Source: Bacteroidota bacterium | GTDB lineage: Bacteria > Bacteroidota > Bacteroidia > UBA4408 | Direction of reading: 5' to 3' | Length of the DNA: 64,000 nt | Assembly: GCA_963169745.1 (NCBI GenBank) | Contig: CAUJCU010000021.1 | Coordinates: 1 to 64,000, forward strand | Part shown: positions 35,775 to 43,938 of the stretch, one piece after another | Position numbering within the stretch: position 1 is the stretch's first letter | Layout: each line of letters begins with the position of its first letter | Made by a program: the position numbers and the translations under genes | Notes under the pieces: model-generated | What the model was told of the DNA's origin: nothing | Databases searched by the model: none | What the model saw: only the letters and a program-made list of their open reading frames with translations

Positions 35775-35943
35775 TTATTTTCTCGTTCTAAGAAGCCTTT
35801 TTGCGACATTTTACTTCCCCAAAAAATTTACTCTTCCTCTAAAATAACTCTCACTTTAAGTGCTTGAAATCGGATTTATTTGCTTAGTTTAGCAAAACAA
35901 TGGATGAGAAAATTAAGTTATTAGGCGAACTGCCGTTAGTCAG
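35775..35943 (+). repeat. ~168-bp direct repeat, copy 1 (left of GNAT gene)
   Basis: This stretch is matched at 36735-36901, roughly 85% by eye. The shared core includes CCCCAAAAAATTTACTC, AAGTGCTTGAAATCGGATTT and a final TTAGTCAG. The two copies are about 960 bases apart and bracket the acetyltransferase gene. In this copy only, a short frame from ATG at 35900 (MDEKIKLLGELPLVRALSNP) runs to 35989, into the start of the acetyltransferase gene. Confidence 0.75.
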
Positions 35944-35975
35944 AGCCTTATCGAACCCCAAAGTAAGAGAAGAAA

Positions 35976-36500
35976 ATGACAGAATTTAGAATTGACAAAA
36001 TAACGCTTGATGATATTGACCAATTACAAAAAATTGGCAGACAAACTTTCTATGAAACTTTTTCGACAGGAAATACTGAAGAAAATATGGCGAAATATTT
36101 AGAAGAAGGATTTTCTACCGAGAAATTGACAACTGAACTTAACGATAAAAATGCAGCTTTTTATTTTGCGATACTTCACCCAAATGTAATCGGTTACTTG
36201 AAACTAAACTTTGGACAATCGCAAACTGAACTTCAAGACGACAAAGGGCTTGAAATAGAGAGAATTTATGTTTTGAAAGACTTCCACGGAAAAAGTGTTG
36301 GACAACTACTGTATAACAAAGCAATTGAAGTCGCTAAACAAAAAAAATCCGACTATGTTTGGTTAGGTGTTTGGGAAGAAAATCCAGGAGCGATAAACTT
36401 TTATAAGAAAAACGGTTTTATAGAGTTTGACAAACACATTTTCAAGTTAGGCGAAGACAAGCAGACAGACATAATGATGAAACTTAAACTGAAAAACTAA
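35976..36500 (+). CDS. GNAT family N-acetyltransferase
   Basis: A 174-residue acetyltransferase using acetyl-CoA to modify an amino group on a small molecule or protein. The fold is clear from RQTFYETFSTGNTEENM near the N-terminus, the strand IGYLKLNFGQSQ, and motif A IERIYVLKDFHGKSVGQLLY with the acetyl-CoA phosphate loop (DFHGKSVG). It is followed by DYVWLGVWEENPGAINFYKK and NGFIEF. The start ATG at 35976 follows within 33 bases of the repeat copy 1. Gene order puts it between two ~168-bp direct repeats, so it may have come as a discrete mobile segment. Its substrate is unknown; resistance to an antibiotic or toxin is possible but not shown. Confidence 0.88.
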   Translation: MTEFRIDKITLDDIDQLQKIGRQTFYETFSTGNTEENMAKYLEEGFSTEKLTTELNDKNAAFYFAILHPNVIGYLKLNFGQSQTELQDDKGLEIERIYVLKDFHGKSVGQLLYNKAIEVAKQKKSDYVWLGVWEENPGAINFYKKNGFIEFDKHIFKLGEDKQTDIMMKLKLKN

Positions 36501-36734
36501 ACGGATGCCTAAAGAGGCTGCCACTAACTTTTTACTATTCGGTGTTCAGCGACACCGGTATTTTTTATGTAGGAGGGTTTCATAGTTGCCTGTTGGGCTA
36601 TTTTGCTTGTTTGAAGATGATTTAACTTAGGCACATAATTACCCTTACCCCATATATTTGGAATTTTTGATGCTTTTATTATAATTGTTGTTGTCATGGT
36701 GTTTGATTAATAGGTCTTTGGAATTCCTTGTCCT

Positions 36735-36901
36735 TTATTTTCTCGATTTTAAGCCCTTTTACCGTATTTTATTTCCCCAAAAAATTTACTCCTCCTCTAA
36801 AATATGCCTCATTTTAAGTGCTTGAAATCGGATTTATTTACTTAGATTAGCAAAGCAATTAATGAGAGGTTTAAGTTATTTGATGAACTGATGTTAGTCA
36901 G
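36735..36901 (+). repeat. ~168-bp direct repeat, copy 2 (right of GNAT gene)
   Basis: Direct partner of 35775-35943 in the same orientation. It lacks the open frame found in copy 1 because of small insertions and substitutions. Confidence 0.75.
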
Positions 36902-36935
36902 AATGTTTAGAGAGCATCGCTCAGCATAAACGGGG

Positions 36936-36960
36936 AAGCTGAAAACTGACCAGAGTAGGC
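36936..36960 (+). repeat. 25-base intergenic repeat, copy 2
   Basis: AAGCTGAAAACTGACCAGAG followed by TAGGC, matching 29948-29972 at 22 of 25 positions. It lies 17 bases before the ATG of the broken outer-membrane gene, a placement similar to copy 1. Confidence 0.6.
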
Positions 36961-36977
36961 GGACAAAAATTATATAC

Positions 36978-37786
36978 ATGAAAAAATTACTCGCACTTAC
37001 AGTAGCTTTAGTTTTTACCAACCTTCTGTACGGACAGACAGGAAATTGGGAAGAAGTCGTTTACTTAAAAAACGGTAGCGTTATTCGTGGAACTATTATT
37101 GAACAAGTTCCGAAAAAGACAATCAAAATTCAGACAAAGGACAGAAATGTTTTTGTTTACAACATAGACGAAGTGGAGAAAATTGCGAAAGAGGAAATCA
37201 AAGAAGAGCAAACAAACCAAACAACAAGTAACAAGTTAAACAACTCAAAAGTAAAGGAGAGCCGCTTTTCAATTGTTACAGAGCTTGGAGGCATTTTTGG
37301 TGTAGGAAACACCTTACAAGAAATTTATGGGCAAGCAATCCTTTAAAGAGTCCTAACGTGACAAATTTGTTTTCATTGACCACAATTTGCGGTTATCAAA
37401 TAAAATGACAAGGTTTTATAGGCGTTGGTTTAGGAACTGAGGTTGGTAAATCAGTTGTATATTTACCTTTATTTTTGGACGGAAGATATTACCCACTTAA
37501 AAAGCGAGTTACTCCTTACATTGCGGAAGGTGGTGGCTATGCTCTTAGTTGGTTAGACAATACACCCGGTACGACTTTTACAAAAGGCGGAGTACTTGCT
37601 TACTCGCAACTTGGTATTCGCATTTATATTTCTAAAAATGTGGCGTGGATTTTCGGACTTGGTTACAGGTTTCAGCAAGGTTGGGCTTCTCAAATTTTCA
37701 CTGATGTAAACGGTAATGTGGTTGGTGAGCGAGAATGGAGCATGAATTCTCACTTTTTTACTGTGAAAACAGGTTTTACATTTTGA
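36978..37786 (+). pseudogene. Broken outer-membrane beta-barrel protein gene
   Basis: The first part (36978-37346) encodes a signal peptide (MKKLLALTVALVFTNLLYG) and a short beta domain with VVYLKNGSVIRGTIIEQVPK, which is common at the N-terminus of Bacteroidota outer-membrane proteins. It stops at 37344-37346 after a one-base frame change near 37336-37345. The frame that carries on (SPNVTNLFSLTTICGYQIK) hits a TGA, then continues as GFIGVGLGTEVGKSVVYLPL and DGRYYPLKKRVTPYIAEGGG to a barrel-like end TVKTGFTF at 37786. Two lesions thus separate the pieces. The intact protein would be about 265 residues. A sequencing error could explain one lesion, but not easily both. Confidence 0.7.
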
Positions 37787-38158
37787 GGAAGCATTAACAC
37801 TGCCGCTATCATGGGGCTTAAACGAGACTTAAAAAAGTAGGGGTGAAATACTTAGACCAAGGGTGTCGTATTCTTTTTAGTTTAGCATTAATGCGAAAAA
37901 TATGCAACACAACAATGCAGAAGATTTTTTCCCATTAGTTGTTTTTTTTTGCGAGACAGTTTGTTTTTTTCTATCACTTTTTTTAAACTCCGTTAGCCCA
38001 AGAACTGTCTAAAAACTAAAGTGATTGTTACTTAAAATTCTCGAAGTCCTTATCTTTGAAAAAATAATACATCCAATTCACGATAGCTCTGCTCTAAGTT
38101 ATTATGCATACTGCCGGTGCGTGACAATGACTCTTCCTAGAATCAATAAGCATCTGTT
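37787..38158. other. Intergenic region at right island edge
   Basis: This 372-base gap separates the broken barrel gene from rfbA. It has several runs of T, and a widely spaced inverted repeat, AGACAGTT (37956-37963) with AACTGTCT (38003-38010). No coding frame or RNA is recognised. Confidence 0.5.
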
Positions 38159-39016
38159 CTAGAGTAAATTCATTAAATATGTACCATAACCACTTTTTAA
38201 TAAAGGCTGTGCCAATTTTTGTAACTGTTCCTTTGTAATAAAACCCATACGATATGCAATTTCCTCAATACAACCTATTTTTAAACCTTGCCTTTCTTCA
38301 ATTACCTGTACAAACTGACCAGCTTGCATTAAAGAAGCAAATGTTCCTGTGTCAAGCCAGGCAGTGCCGCGATTAAGTATGCCTACTTTCAGCTTTCCTG
38401 CTTGCAGATAGTGTTTGTTTATATCTGTAATTTCATACTCGCCACGAGCACTGGGTTTTAAATTTTTAGCTATTTCAACTACATTATTGTCATAAAAGTA
38501 AAGACCAGGTACGGCATAATTTGATTTAGGCTTTAAGGGTTTTTCTTCAATACTTATTACTTGCTTATTTTCATCAAATTCAACTACACCATATCGCTCC
38601 GGGTCTGAAACATGATAGGCAAAAACAACGCCACCAACAGGGTCTTTAAACTGTTGCATTAACCCCCCAAGCCCCGAACCGTAAAAAATATTATCACCCA
38701 GCACCAGAGCAACTTTTTCTTTTCCAATAAAATCGGCACCAATTACAAAAGCTTGCGCCAAGCCATTGGGTACGGGCTGTTCGGCAAAACTGAAAGTACA
38801 TCCCAAATCTTTTCCATCACCCAAAAGGCGCTTAAAGTGAGGTAAATCATGTGGGGTTGAAATTATTAATATTTCATTTATACCGGCCATCATCAGTACA
38901 GACAAAGGATAATAAATCATAGGTTTATCATAAACCGGCATAAGCTGTTTACTAACGGCTAAAGTAAGCGGATGTAATCTTGTTCCGGATCCACCGGCTA
39001 ATATGATTCCTTTCAT
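38159..39016 (-). CDS. rfbA: Glucose-1-phosphate thymidylyltransferase
   Basis: A 285-residue nucleotidyltransferase that makes dTDP-glucose from glucose-1-phosphate and dTTP, the first step to dTDP-rhamnose and related sugars of surface polysaccharides. The signature loop [11 protein letters not shown] follows MKGIILA, then [30 protein letters not shown] and [15 protein letters not shown]-like blocks (here [15 protein letters not shown]) are present. Length matches RfbA/RmlA. No rfbB, C or D is adjacent within this window, so the rest of the pathway lies elsewhere. It is the first core gene right of the accessory island. Confidence 0.94.
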   Translation of the reverse strand: MKGIILAGGSGTRLHPLTLAVSKQLMPVYDKPMIYYPLSVLMMAGINEILIISTPHDLPHFKRLLGDGKDLGCTFSFAEQPVPNGLAQAFVIGADFIGKEKVALVLGDNIFYGSGLGGLMQQFKDPVGGVVFAYHVSDPERYGVVEFDENKQVISIEEKPLKPKSNYAVPGLYFYDNNVVEIAKNLKPSARGEYEITDINKHYLQAGKLKVGILNRGTAWLDTGTFASLMQAGQFVQVIEERQGLKIGCIEEIAYRMGFITKEQLQKLAQPLLKSGYGTYLMNLL

Positions 39017-39111
39017 GAGCTAAAAAATTATGCGACTAATATAAAAATTAATAATGTTTGTTATTTCAGAATTAACTCAGAATATATTTTTAAATGCAAA
39101 CTTCAGTTTTA

Positions 39112-39119
39112 TAACTTTG
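39112..39119 (+). promoter_or_regulatory. Promoter -7 box of TlpA-like gene, with 4-codon leader frame
   Basis: TAACTTTG matches TAnnTTTG; transcription should start near 39123. An ATG at 39126 opens a frame of four codons (MKIL) whose TGA stop at 39138-39140 overlaps the gene's ATG at 39137. This may be chance or couple the start. Confidence 0.45.
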
Positions 39120-39136
39120 TCAATTATGAAAATCCT

Positions 39137-40624
39137 ATGAAAAAATTTTTGTTTGTAGTATGGCTTACTATTTCGGCCTTGAACATTGTAATAGCACAAT
39201 CACGCATCATACTTACGGGTAATACTGACGGTTCTGTTAAATCTGTAAAAACAACATATTTACCTACTTATTTCGAAGAATTAAGCGACAGTCAAAATTT
39301 AGTTTTAAGTGGCACAGCTTTTAAAACCGAGCTAAAAACAATAATTCCTCAGGAAATTCAAGTATGGGCCGACTCATCAGTTTATTATCTGATATCAATT
39401 AATGAATATAATGAAAAAATGGCCATTCGGAAAGGGCAAGAAGAACAAGTGATAAATAACGAAGTAAATTTTTATGTAAAAAATGGCCAACTAGTGGGAA
39501 CAGGAGGGGGAAAAAATGCCATACCGCAATCATTCTATAACGAATACAAACACCAGTTTCCGGACGATTACGAAAGTATGATGAAAAAATCAAAAGATTT
39601 GACTATAGATGCTTTTGAAGATCTCTTGTATAAACAAAAAAGTAATAAAATGAAATGGCTTGAAAAAGCTCGACAAGAAAACCCATTTATTATAACCTTA
39701 ACTACTTTAATTAAAAAGGAAATAAACTACAGTTACTATTCCTTATTGTTAGGCTATGCCGCTCATGATTGTGTACAAAAGAAATCGGCCACTAGCCGAT
39801 CTTTACCAAGCAGTATAAGCGAAGAAATAAGATCAGCTCCTGTAAATGACGATCAAATGATGTTTAGTTCGTGGTATCGTAATTTCTTATTAAACTATGC
39901 TGCCTATTTTGGGAGTGAAGCAAATGGATTTAAAAATACAAGCGACTTCAACACTCAGGCAAGGCAAGAGTTTAACTTGATAGAGAATAACTATAAAGGA
40001 AACAGTAAACTATATGCCTTAGGCAAGTTGTGCCTATTCAGTTGCGATAAAATTAATCCTGAATTGGTTAAAAGTATGGTAACCCAAATAAAAGAATATG
40101 ATCAAGATAAAAAGGTATTAAAATTTATTGAAAAACATTGTGAAACACCATTGTCATCTAAGGCTGTAAAATTAAAAGAAGAAAAACAGACCGAAAAAAA
40201 CAGTTTATATCCGGTACTTTCTGATTTAAAAGGAATGCCGGTTAATTTAGAACAGTTTATTGGGAAAGTCGTTTATATTGATTTCTGGGCTAGTTGGTGT
40301 GGGCCTTGCCGACAACAATTTCCGTTTTCAAAGAAGTTACATAGTTCTTTAACGAAAAAGCAATTAGAAAAAATAGTGTTTCTATATGTTTCAATTGACG
40401 AAAGTGAAACAGCATGGAAAAATGCCGTAGAACAATTTAGCTTACCCGGTATTCATACAATTAGCCGAGGGGGATGGACTAGCGAAGTTTGTAAGTTTTT
40501 TCAAATCACTAGCATACCGCGCTATATGATTCTTAATAAAAAAGGAAAAATAGTTGAACAAGATGCCAAGCGTCCATCAGATGAATCGTTAAAAGAAGAC
40601 TTATTAAATCTTATAGCTGAATAA
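39137..40624 (+). CDS. TlpA-family thioredoxin-like protein
   Basis: A 495-residue exported protein with a C-terminal thioredoxin domain that likely handles disulfides in the periplasm. The signal peptide is MKKFLFVVWLTISALNIVIA. The N-terminal ~330 residues are helical and unassigned. The thioredoxin domain spans about 360-495 with the active site DFWASWCGPCRQQF (Cys388 and Cys391), the cis-Pro region SIPRYMILNKKG, and a TlpA-like start VYIDFW. This architecture is common in Bacteroidota, where such proteins are linked to cytochrome maturation, T9SS folding or general redox balance. Partners are not seen nearby. Confidence 0.86.
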   Translation: MKKFLFVVWLTISALNIVIAQSRIILTGNTDGSVKSVKTTYLPTYFEELSDSQNLVLSGTAFKTELKTIIPQEIQVWADSSVYYLISINEYNEKMAIRKGQEEQVINNEVNFYVKNGQLVGTGGGKNAIPQSFYNEYKHQFPDDYESMMKKSKDLTIDAFEDLLYKQKSNKMKWLEKARQENPFIITLTTLIKKEINYSYYSLLLGYAAHDCVQKKSATSRSLPSSISEEIRSAPVNDDQMMFSSWYRNFLLNYAAYFGSEANGFKNTSDFNTQARQEFNLIENNYKGNSKLYALGKLCLFSCDKINPELVKSMVTQIKEYDQDKKVLKFIEKHCETPLSSKAVKLKEEKQTEKNSLYPVLSDLKGMPVNLEQFIGKVVYIDFWASWCGPCRQQFPFSKKLHSSLTKKQLEKIVFLYVSIDESETAWKNAVEQFSLPGIHTISRGGWTSEVCKFFQITSIPRYMILNKKGKIVEQDAKRPSDESLKEDLLNLIAE

Positions 40625-40630
40625 TAAACA

Positions 40631-41953
40631 TTATAATTTTATCAGTTTTGTATAATGTACATTACCGTCTTTTTGTATAATTCTAAGAAAGTAAAATCCA
40701 CTTTGTAGCGTTTCAAAATTTTCTCTCTCTATAGAGTTACCGGAGTAAATTACCTTACCGTTTCCATCATACAGCAAACAATCAGAACCCTTATTATGGG
40801 ATGATAGCGTAATGGTATGACTAAAAGGATTGGGTCCGGCTAAAAACACATCGTGAGCTTGCCCTGTTTGGGATGTTATGGAACAGTTTAAATCATTTAT
40901 TTTTTGCCACAATTTATTATCAAAAGTAGTTAGTGCTAACCCTGAAGTATCAGCGGCATTTCCAAACCGCACTACAACTAATTTTTGAGAAGGAACCACA
41001 TAAATTTTCTGATCGTTTTTTCCTAAAGCAGCATACATATCTGGTGGTGCAGCACTAATTATTGAACCGTTAAAAACATATTGTATTTGTGGTATCATAT
41101 AACTTTGTTTGCCGTTGAGCCAGGTTAAATATCCATAAGATAGATTTAAATTTTGAGAGCTCTGTGTCATGGCATTAAAATAAGAGGAGTCTGTCAGTAT
41201 GGTATCGTTCTGCCATATTCCCCTATTTAAGCAAAGTAAACCAAAACGAGCTGCATCGCGTAGTTTACTGTAATACACGCCTTGAAACCAAACTCCTGAA
41301 TCCATTCCCGTTTTAGCCTTAACCTTTTGGTTGGTGTACTCATTTATTGTATTTCCTGATAACGATTGAATAACACTATGCAGTTTTCTGTAAGCACCTG
41401 TATGATAAGCCCAACGACTTGAAGGGGAAGTCAAACAAGACAAACAGTTTGCAGCCTCATCCAGGTTGTCGCAGGGAGGTGGCATATTGTCGTTTAACCC
41501 ACTAGTCATGGTTAATAAATTTTTTAAAGTAATAGAATCTTCTTGAGTAGTCCCACAACTTGTCCAGCCATTACCAATATATTGTGAAACAGATTGGGTA
41601 AGTGAAACAGCTCCTTGTTGCTGTAAAATGCCAATTAAAAAGGCCGTAAGTGTTTTTCCGGCCGAAGCCCAATACCAAAGAGAATCAGCATTATAATTAC
41701 CAAAGTATTTCTCAAGAACAATCTTACCGTCTTTTAATAGAATAAATCCTTTACTGTTTTTTGCTTGTAAAAACTGATATAAACTATCAATTCTTTCCGG
41801 GCACCATCCTAAACTTGCCGAACTTATGGTGTCCCAGCTTTGAGGTGCAGGAGGTGGAAAGTAAGCGTTTTGCCCTTTAACAAATAAGGAAAATAATATA
41901 CCTAAAATAAGAAGTAGAATTTGCTTTTTCAATGTAGTGTTTTTTAGTTCCAT
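40631..41953 (-). CDS. Secreted class C beta-lactamase-like serine hydrolase with T9SS sorting domain
   Basis: A 440-residue exported hydrolase of the beta-lactamase/transpeptidase-like (penicillin-binding, class C) fold. After the signal peptide, the block WASAGKTLTAFLIGIL has the SxxK catalytic Ser97 and Lys100. A later Tyr motif region (YHTGAYRKLHSVIQSLSG) holds the second catalytic residue, and the LLCLNRGIWQND block is usual in the family. Residues ~350-440 carry a type A sorting domain (NPFSHTITLSSHN ... LQSGFYFLRIIQKDG). The ATG at 41953 is chosen over a hydrophobic upstream extension to 42040 since it gives a standard signal peptide. It is probably an esterase or peptidase, not antibiotic resistance. 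Confidence 0.82.
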   Translation of the reverse strand: MELKNTTLKKQILLLILGILFSLFVKGQNAYFPPPAPQSWDTISSASLGWCPERIDSLYQFLQAKNSKGFILLKDGKIVLEKYFGNYNADSLWYWASAGKTLTAFLIGILQQQGAVSLTQSVSQYIGNGWTSCGTTQEDSITLKNLLTMTSGLNDNMPPPCDNLDEAANCLSCLTSPSSRWAYHTGAYRKLHSVIQSLSGNTINEYTNQKVKAKTGMDSGVWFQGVYYSKLRDAARFGLLCLNRGIWQNDTILTDSSYFNAMTQSSQNLNLSYGYLTWLNGKQSYMIPQIQYVFNGSIISAAPPDMYAALGKNDQKIYVVPSQKLVVVRFGNAADTSGLALTTFDNKLWQKINDLNCSITSQTGQAHDVFLAGPNPFSHTITLSSHNKGSDCLLYDGNGKVIYSGNSIERENFETLQSGFYFLRIIQKDGNVHYTKLIKL

Positions 41954-42111
41954 AAAATATAACTTCAAATGAATATAAAAGTTTAATACCATTTCCAAAA
42001 ATAATTTATACAACAGCACATTTTTTAAAATACAAAACACTTTTGTTGTTGCCTATACGCCCCCGCCAAATAAAAAGCAGGGTTTCATTTTGAACTGTAG
42101 CAATTGGCTGC

Positions 42112-42119
42112 TACCTTTG
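42112..42119 (+). promoter_or_regulatory. Promoter -7 box of folA
   Basis: TACCTTTG matches TAnnTTTG. Transcription would begin near 42123, 14 bases upstream of the TTG start at 42137 and after the earlier in-frame TTG at 42104. Confidence 0.5.
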
Positions 42120-42136
42120 TCCTTATTTTTATTACT

Positions 42137-42625
42137 TTGAATCTATCACTTATCGTTGCTGTCGCCCAAAATGGCGGTATAGGACTCCATAACAAGCTTT
42201 TATGGCATTTACCTGCCGATTGGCAGTTTTTTAAGCAAACAACACTTAATAGTGCAGTAATTATGGGGCGTAAAACTTTTGAAAGTATTGGAAAAGCATT
42301 GCCTAAAAGAAAAAACATAGTACTTAGTTCTGATAAAAACTATTTAGCACCGGGCTGTACAGTCGTTAATAATATTGACGATGCTTTGGCAGAAGCCAAC
42401 TCGGATGAAGTTTTTATTATTGGTGGAGCTGCTTTATATGAACAAACAATATTTAGAGCTCACAAACTTTATGTAACCGAAGTGCACCATAACTTTGATG
42501 CAGACACCTTTTTCCCAAAAATAAGTTTGGAAATATGGAAAGAAACAAGCCGTGAATTTCATCAAAATGATGAAAAAAACAGCTATGACTATTCATTTGT
42601 CACCTACCAAAGAAGAGCTTTATGA
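42137..42625 (+). CDS. folA: Dihydrofolate reductase
   Basis: A 162-residue enzyme that reduces dihydrofolate to tetrahydrofolate with NADPH. The N-terminus LSLIVAVAQNGGIGLHNKLL is followed by WHLPADWQFFKQTT, with the substrate-binding Asp in LPADW, then VIMGRKTFESIG and the final strands FIIGGAALYEQ and LYVTEVHH. No ATG is found at the right place. The TTG at 42137 is used because it follows a promoter box at 42112-42119 by about 20 bases; the 11 codons further upstream have no family match. It overlaps the dehydrogenase gene by four bases (ATGA), so the two are coupled. Confidence 0.93.
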   Translation: MNLSLIVAVAQNGGIGLHNKLLWHLPADWQFFKQTTLNSAVIMGRKTFESIGKALPKRKNIVLSSDKNYLAPGCTVVNNIDDALAEANSDEVFIIGGAALYEQTIFRAHKLYVTEVHHNFDADTFFPKISLEIWKETSREFHQNDEKNSYDYSFVTYQRRAL

Positions 42626-43593
42626 TAATGAAAAATACGGCCATTCTCGTTTTAGATACGATACACCAAGACTTACTTCAAGTATTACTGAAACATAATT
42701 TTAAACTTACAGAAGCGTATTCTTGGGATCGGGAAAAGCTGATTTTGGAAATAAAGAATTATTCCGGACTAATTATCAGAAGTCGCTTGACTATTGATAA
42801 AACAATTATTGATGCAGCAAGCAACCTTAAATTTATTGCACGTTACGGAGCCGGAATGGAAAATATAGATGTAGCTTATGCCACCGGTAAAAACATAAAG
42901 TGCCTTCATGCGGCTGCCGGAAATAAAGATGCTGTGGCTGAACATGCTCTAGGTATGCTACTTGCTTTAATGAATAATATACCACGTGCCGACCAAGAAG
43001 TAAGACAATACCAATGGCTTAGAGAAACAAATCGGGGCGAGGAATTATCAGGAAAAACAGTAGGTATTATCGGCTACGGTAATATGGGGAGTGCTTTTGC
43101 TAAAAGGCTACAAGGGTTTAATGTAAAAGTATTGGTTTATGATAAATACAAAACAAATTATATTTCTCAAGAATCTTGGATAAAGGAGAGCACCCTAGAG
43201 CAGATATTTGCAGAGAGTGATGTCCTCTCGCTGCATACTCCGCTTACCTCTGAAACGAATAATATGGTGAACTACAAATGGCTTTTGAATTTTAAAAAAC
43301 CTATTTATCTTATTAACACATCAAGAGGAAAAGTTTTGAATACTGCTGATACATTGAAACTCGTTGAGGAAAACAGAATCAAAGGACTTTGTTTGGATGT
43401 ATTAGAATATGAAGACACCTCTTTTGAACAATTAAAATCTGCCGGAAACAATCCTGATATTGAAAAGCTTTTTCAATCCGGTAAAGTAATTTTAACCCCT
43501 CATATTGCCGGATGGTCACGCCAAAGCCATTGGAAATTGGCACAAGTTTTAGGGCAAGAAATTATTTTATTTTGGGAGTCTAATATGCTATGA
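42622..43593 (+). CDS. D-2-hydroxyacid dehydrogenase, SerA-like
   Basis: A 323-residue NAD-dependent dehydrogenase of the D-isomer 2-hydroxyacid family. The NAD-binding Rossmann block is GKTVGIIGYGNMGSAF, the catalytic Arg lies in LINTSRGKVLNTAD, and the catalytic His in LTPHIAGWSRQSHWKL. It is short for SerA and lacks the ACT regulatory domain, so it may be phosphoglycerate dehydrogenase or a related enzyme. Start ATG overlaps the folA stop. The end overlaps the convergent gldC gene by six bases. Confidence 0.9.
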   Translation: MIMKNTAILVLDTIHQDLLQVLLKHNFKLTEAYSWDREKLILEIKNYSGLIIRSRLTIDKTIIDAASNLKFIARYGAGMENIDVAYATGKNIKCLHAAAGNKDAVAEHALGMLLALMNNIPRADQEVRQYQWLRETNRGEELSGKTVGIIGYGNMGSAFAKRLQGFNVKVLVYDKYKTNYISQESWIKESTLEQIFAESDVLSLHTPLTSETNNMVNYKWLLNFKKPIYLINTSRGKVLNTADTLKLVEENRIKGLCLDVLEYEDTSFEQLKSAGNNPDIEKLFQSGKVILTPHIAGWSRQSHWKLAQVLGQEIILFWESNML

Positions 43594-43932
43594 TTTAGGA
43601 GGTGTAACTTCTAAGTCAAGCTTTTTGGCTAGGTGGTTACTAAATTCTCTTAAATCGGCAGCGGCACTTGTTTCTCCGGTTGCTCGTTCTAATGTAGCCG
43701 AAAGACTAACAAGTGTTTGGTAAAAAAATAATTTCATTTCATCCACTTTCATGTCCTTTGTCCATAAATCAATTTTAAGTGTATTTTGATTTTCACTATC
43801 CCACAAGGCTAACATAAGTGATTTACATTCATTTTCCCCGCTCATTCCAGAGTCTGTTGCTTGCCATTTTAGTTGCTCAGGCAAATGATTTTCATCGGTT
43901 ATAACTTTGATGGTTATTTCTGAAGTTTTCAT
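43588..43932 (-). CDS. gldC: Gliding motility protein GldC
   Basis: A 114-residue cytoplasmic protein of the GldC family, found in gliding Bacteroidota next to gldB. The matching parts are KTSEITIKVITDENHLPE, KWQATDSGMSGENECKSLML and MKLFFYQTLVSLSATLERAT. In Flavobacterium johnsoniae, deleting gldC reduces but does not abolish gliding. It follows gldB by six bases on the same strand and is likely co-transcribed, an arrangement that matches the known gldBC pair. Confidence 0.9.
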   Translation of the reverse strand: MKTSEITIKVITDENHLPEQLKWQATDSGMSGENECKSLMLALWDSENQNTLKIDLWTKDMKVDEMKLFFYQTLVSLSATLERATGETSAAADLREFSNHLAKKLDLEVTPPKS

Positions 43933-43938
43933 AAATTT

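Larger units (their letters stand above)
36501..36977. other. Intergenic region containing two repeat copies
   Basis: This 477-base stretch has no gene. It holds copy 2 of the ~168-bp repeat (36735-36901) and copy 2 of the 25-base repeat (36936-36960). The first ~230 bases have only short frames in any direction and no recognised feature. Confidence 0.6.

Noticed and set aside
29948-36960. Integron attC sites for the short repeats in the island
   Set aside because: I could not find the paired RYYYAAC and GTTRRRY core sites, and no integrase gene is in the window.
37956-38010. Inverted repeat AGACAGTT/AACTGTCT as insertion-element ends
   Set aside because: Only eight bases long, 39 bases between arms, and no transposase frame inside.
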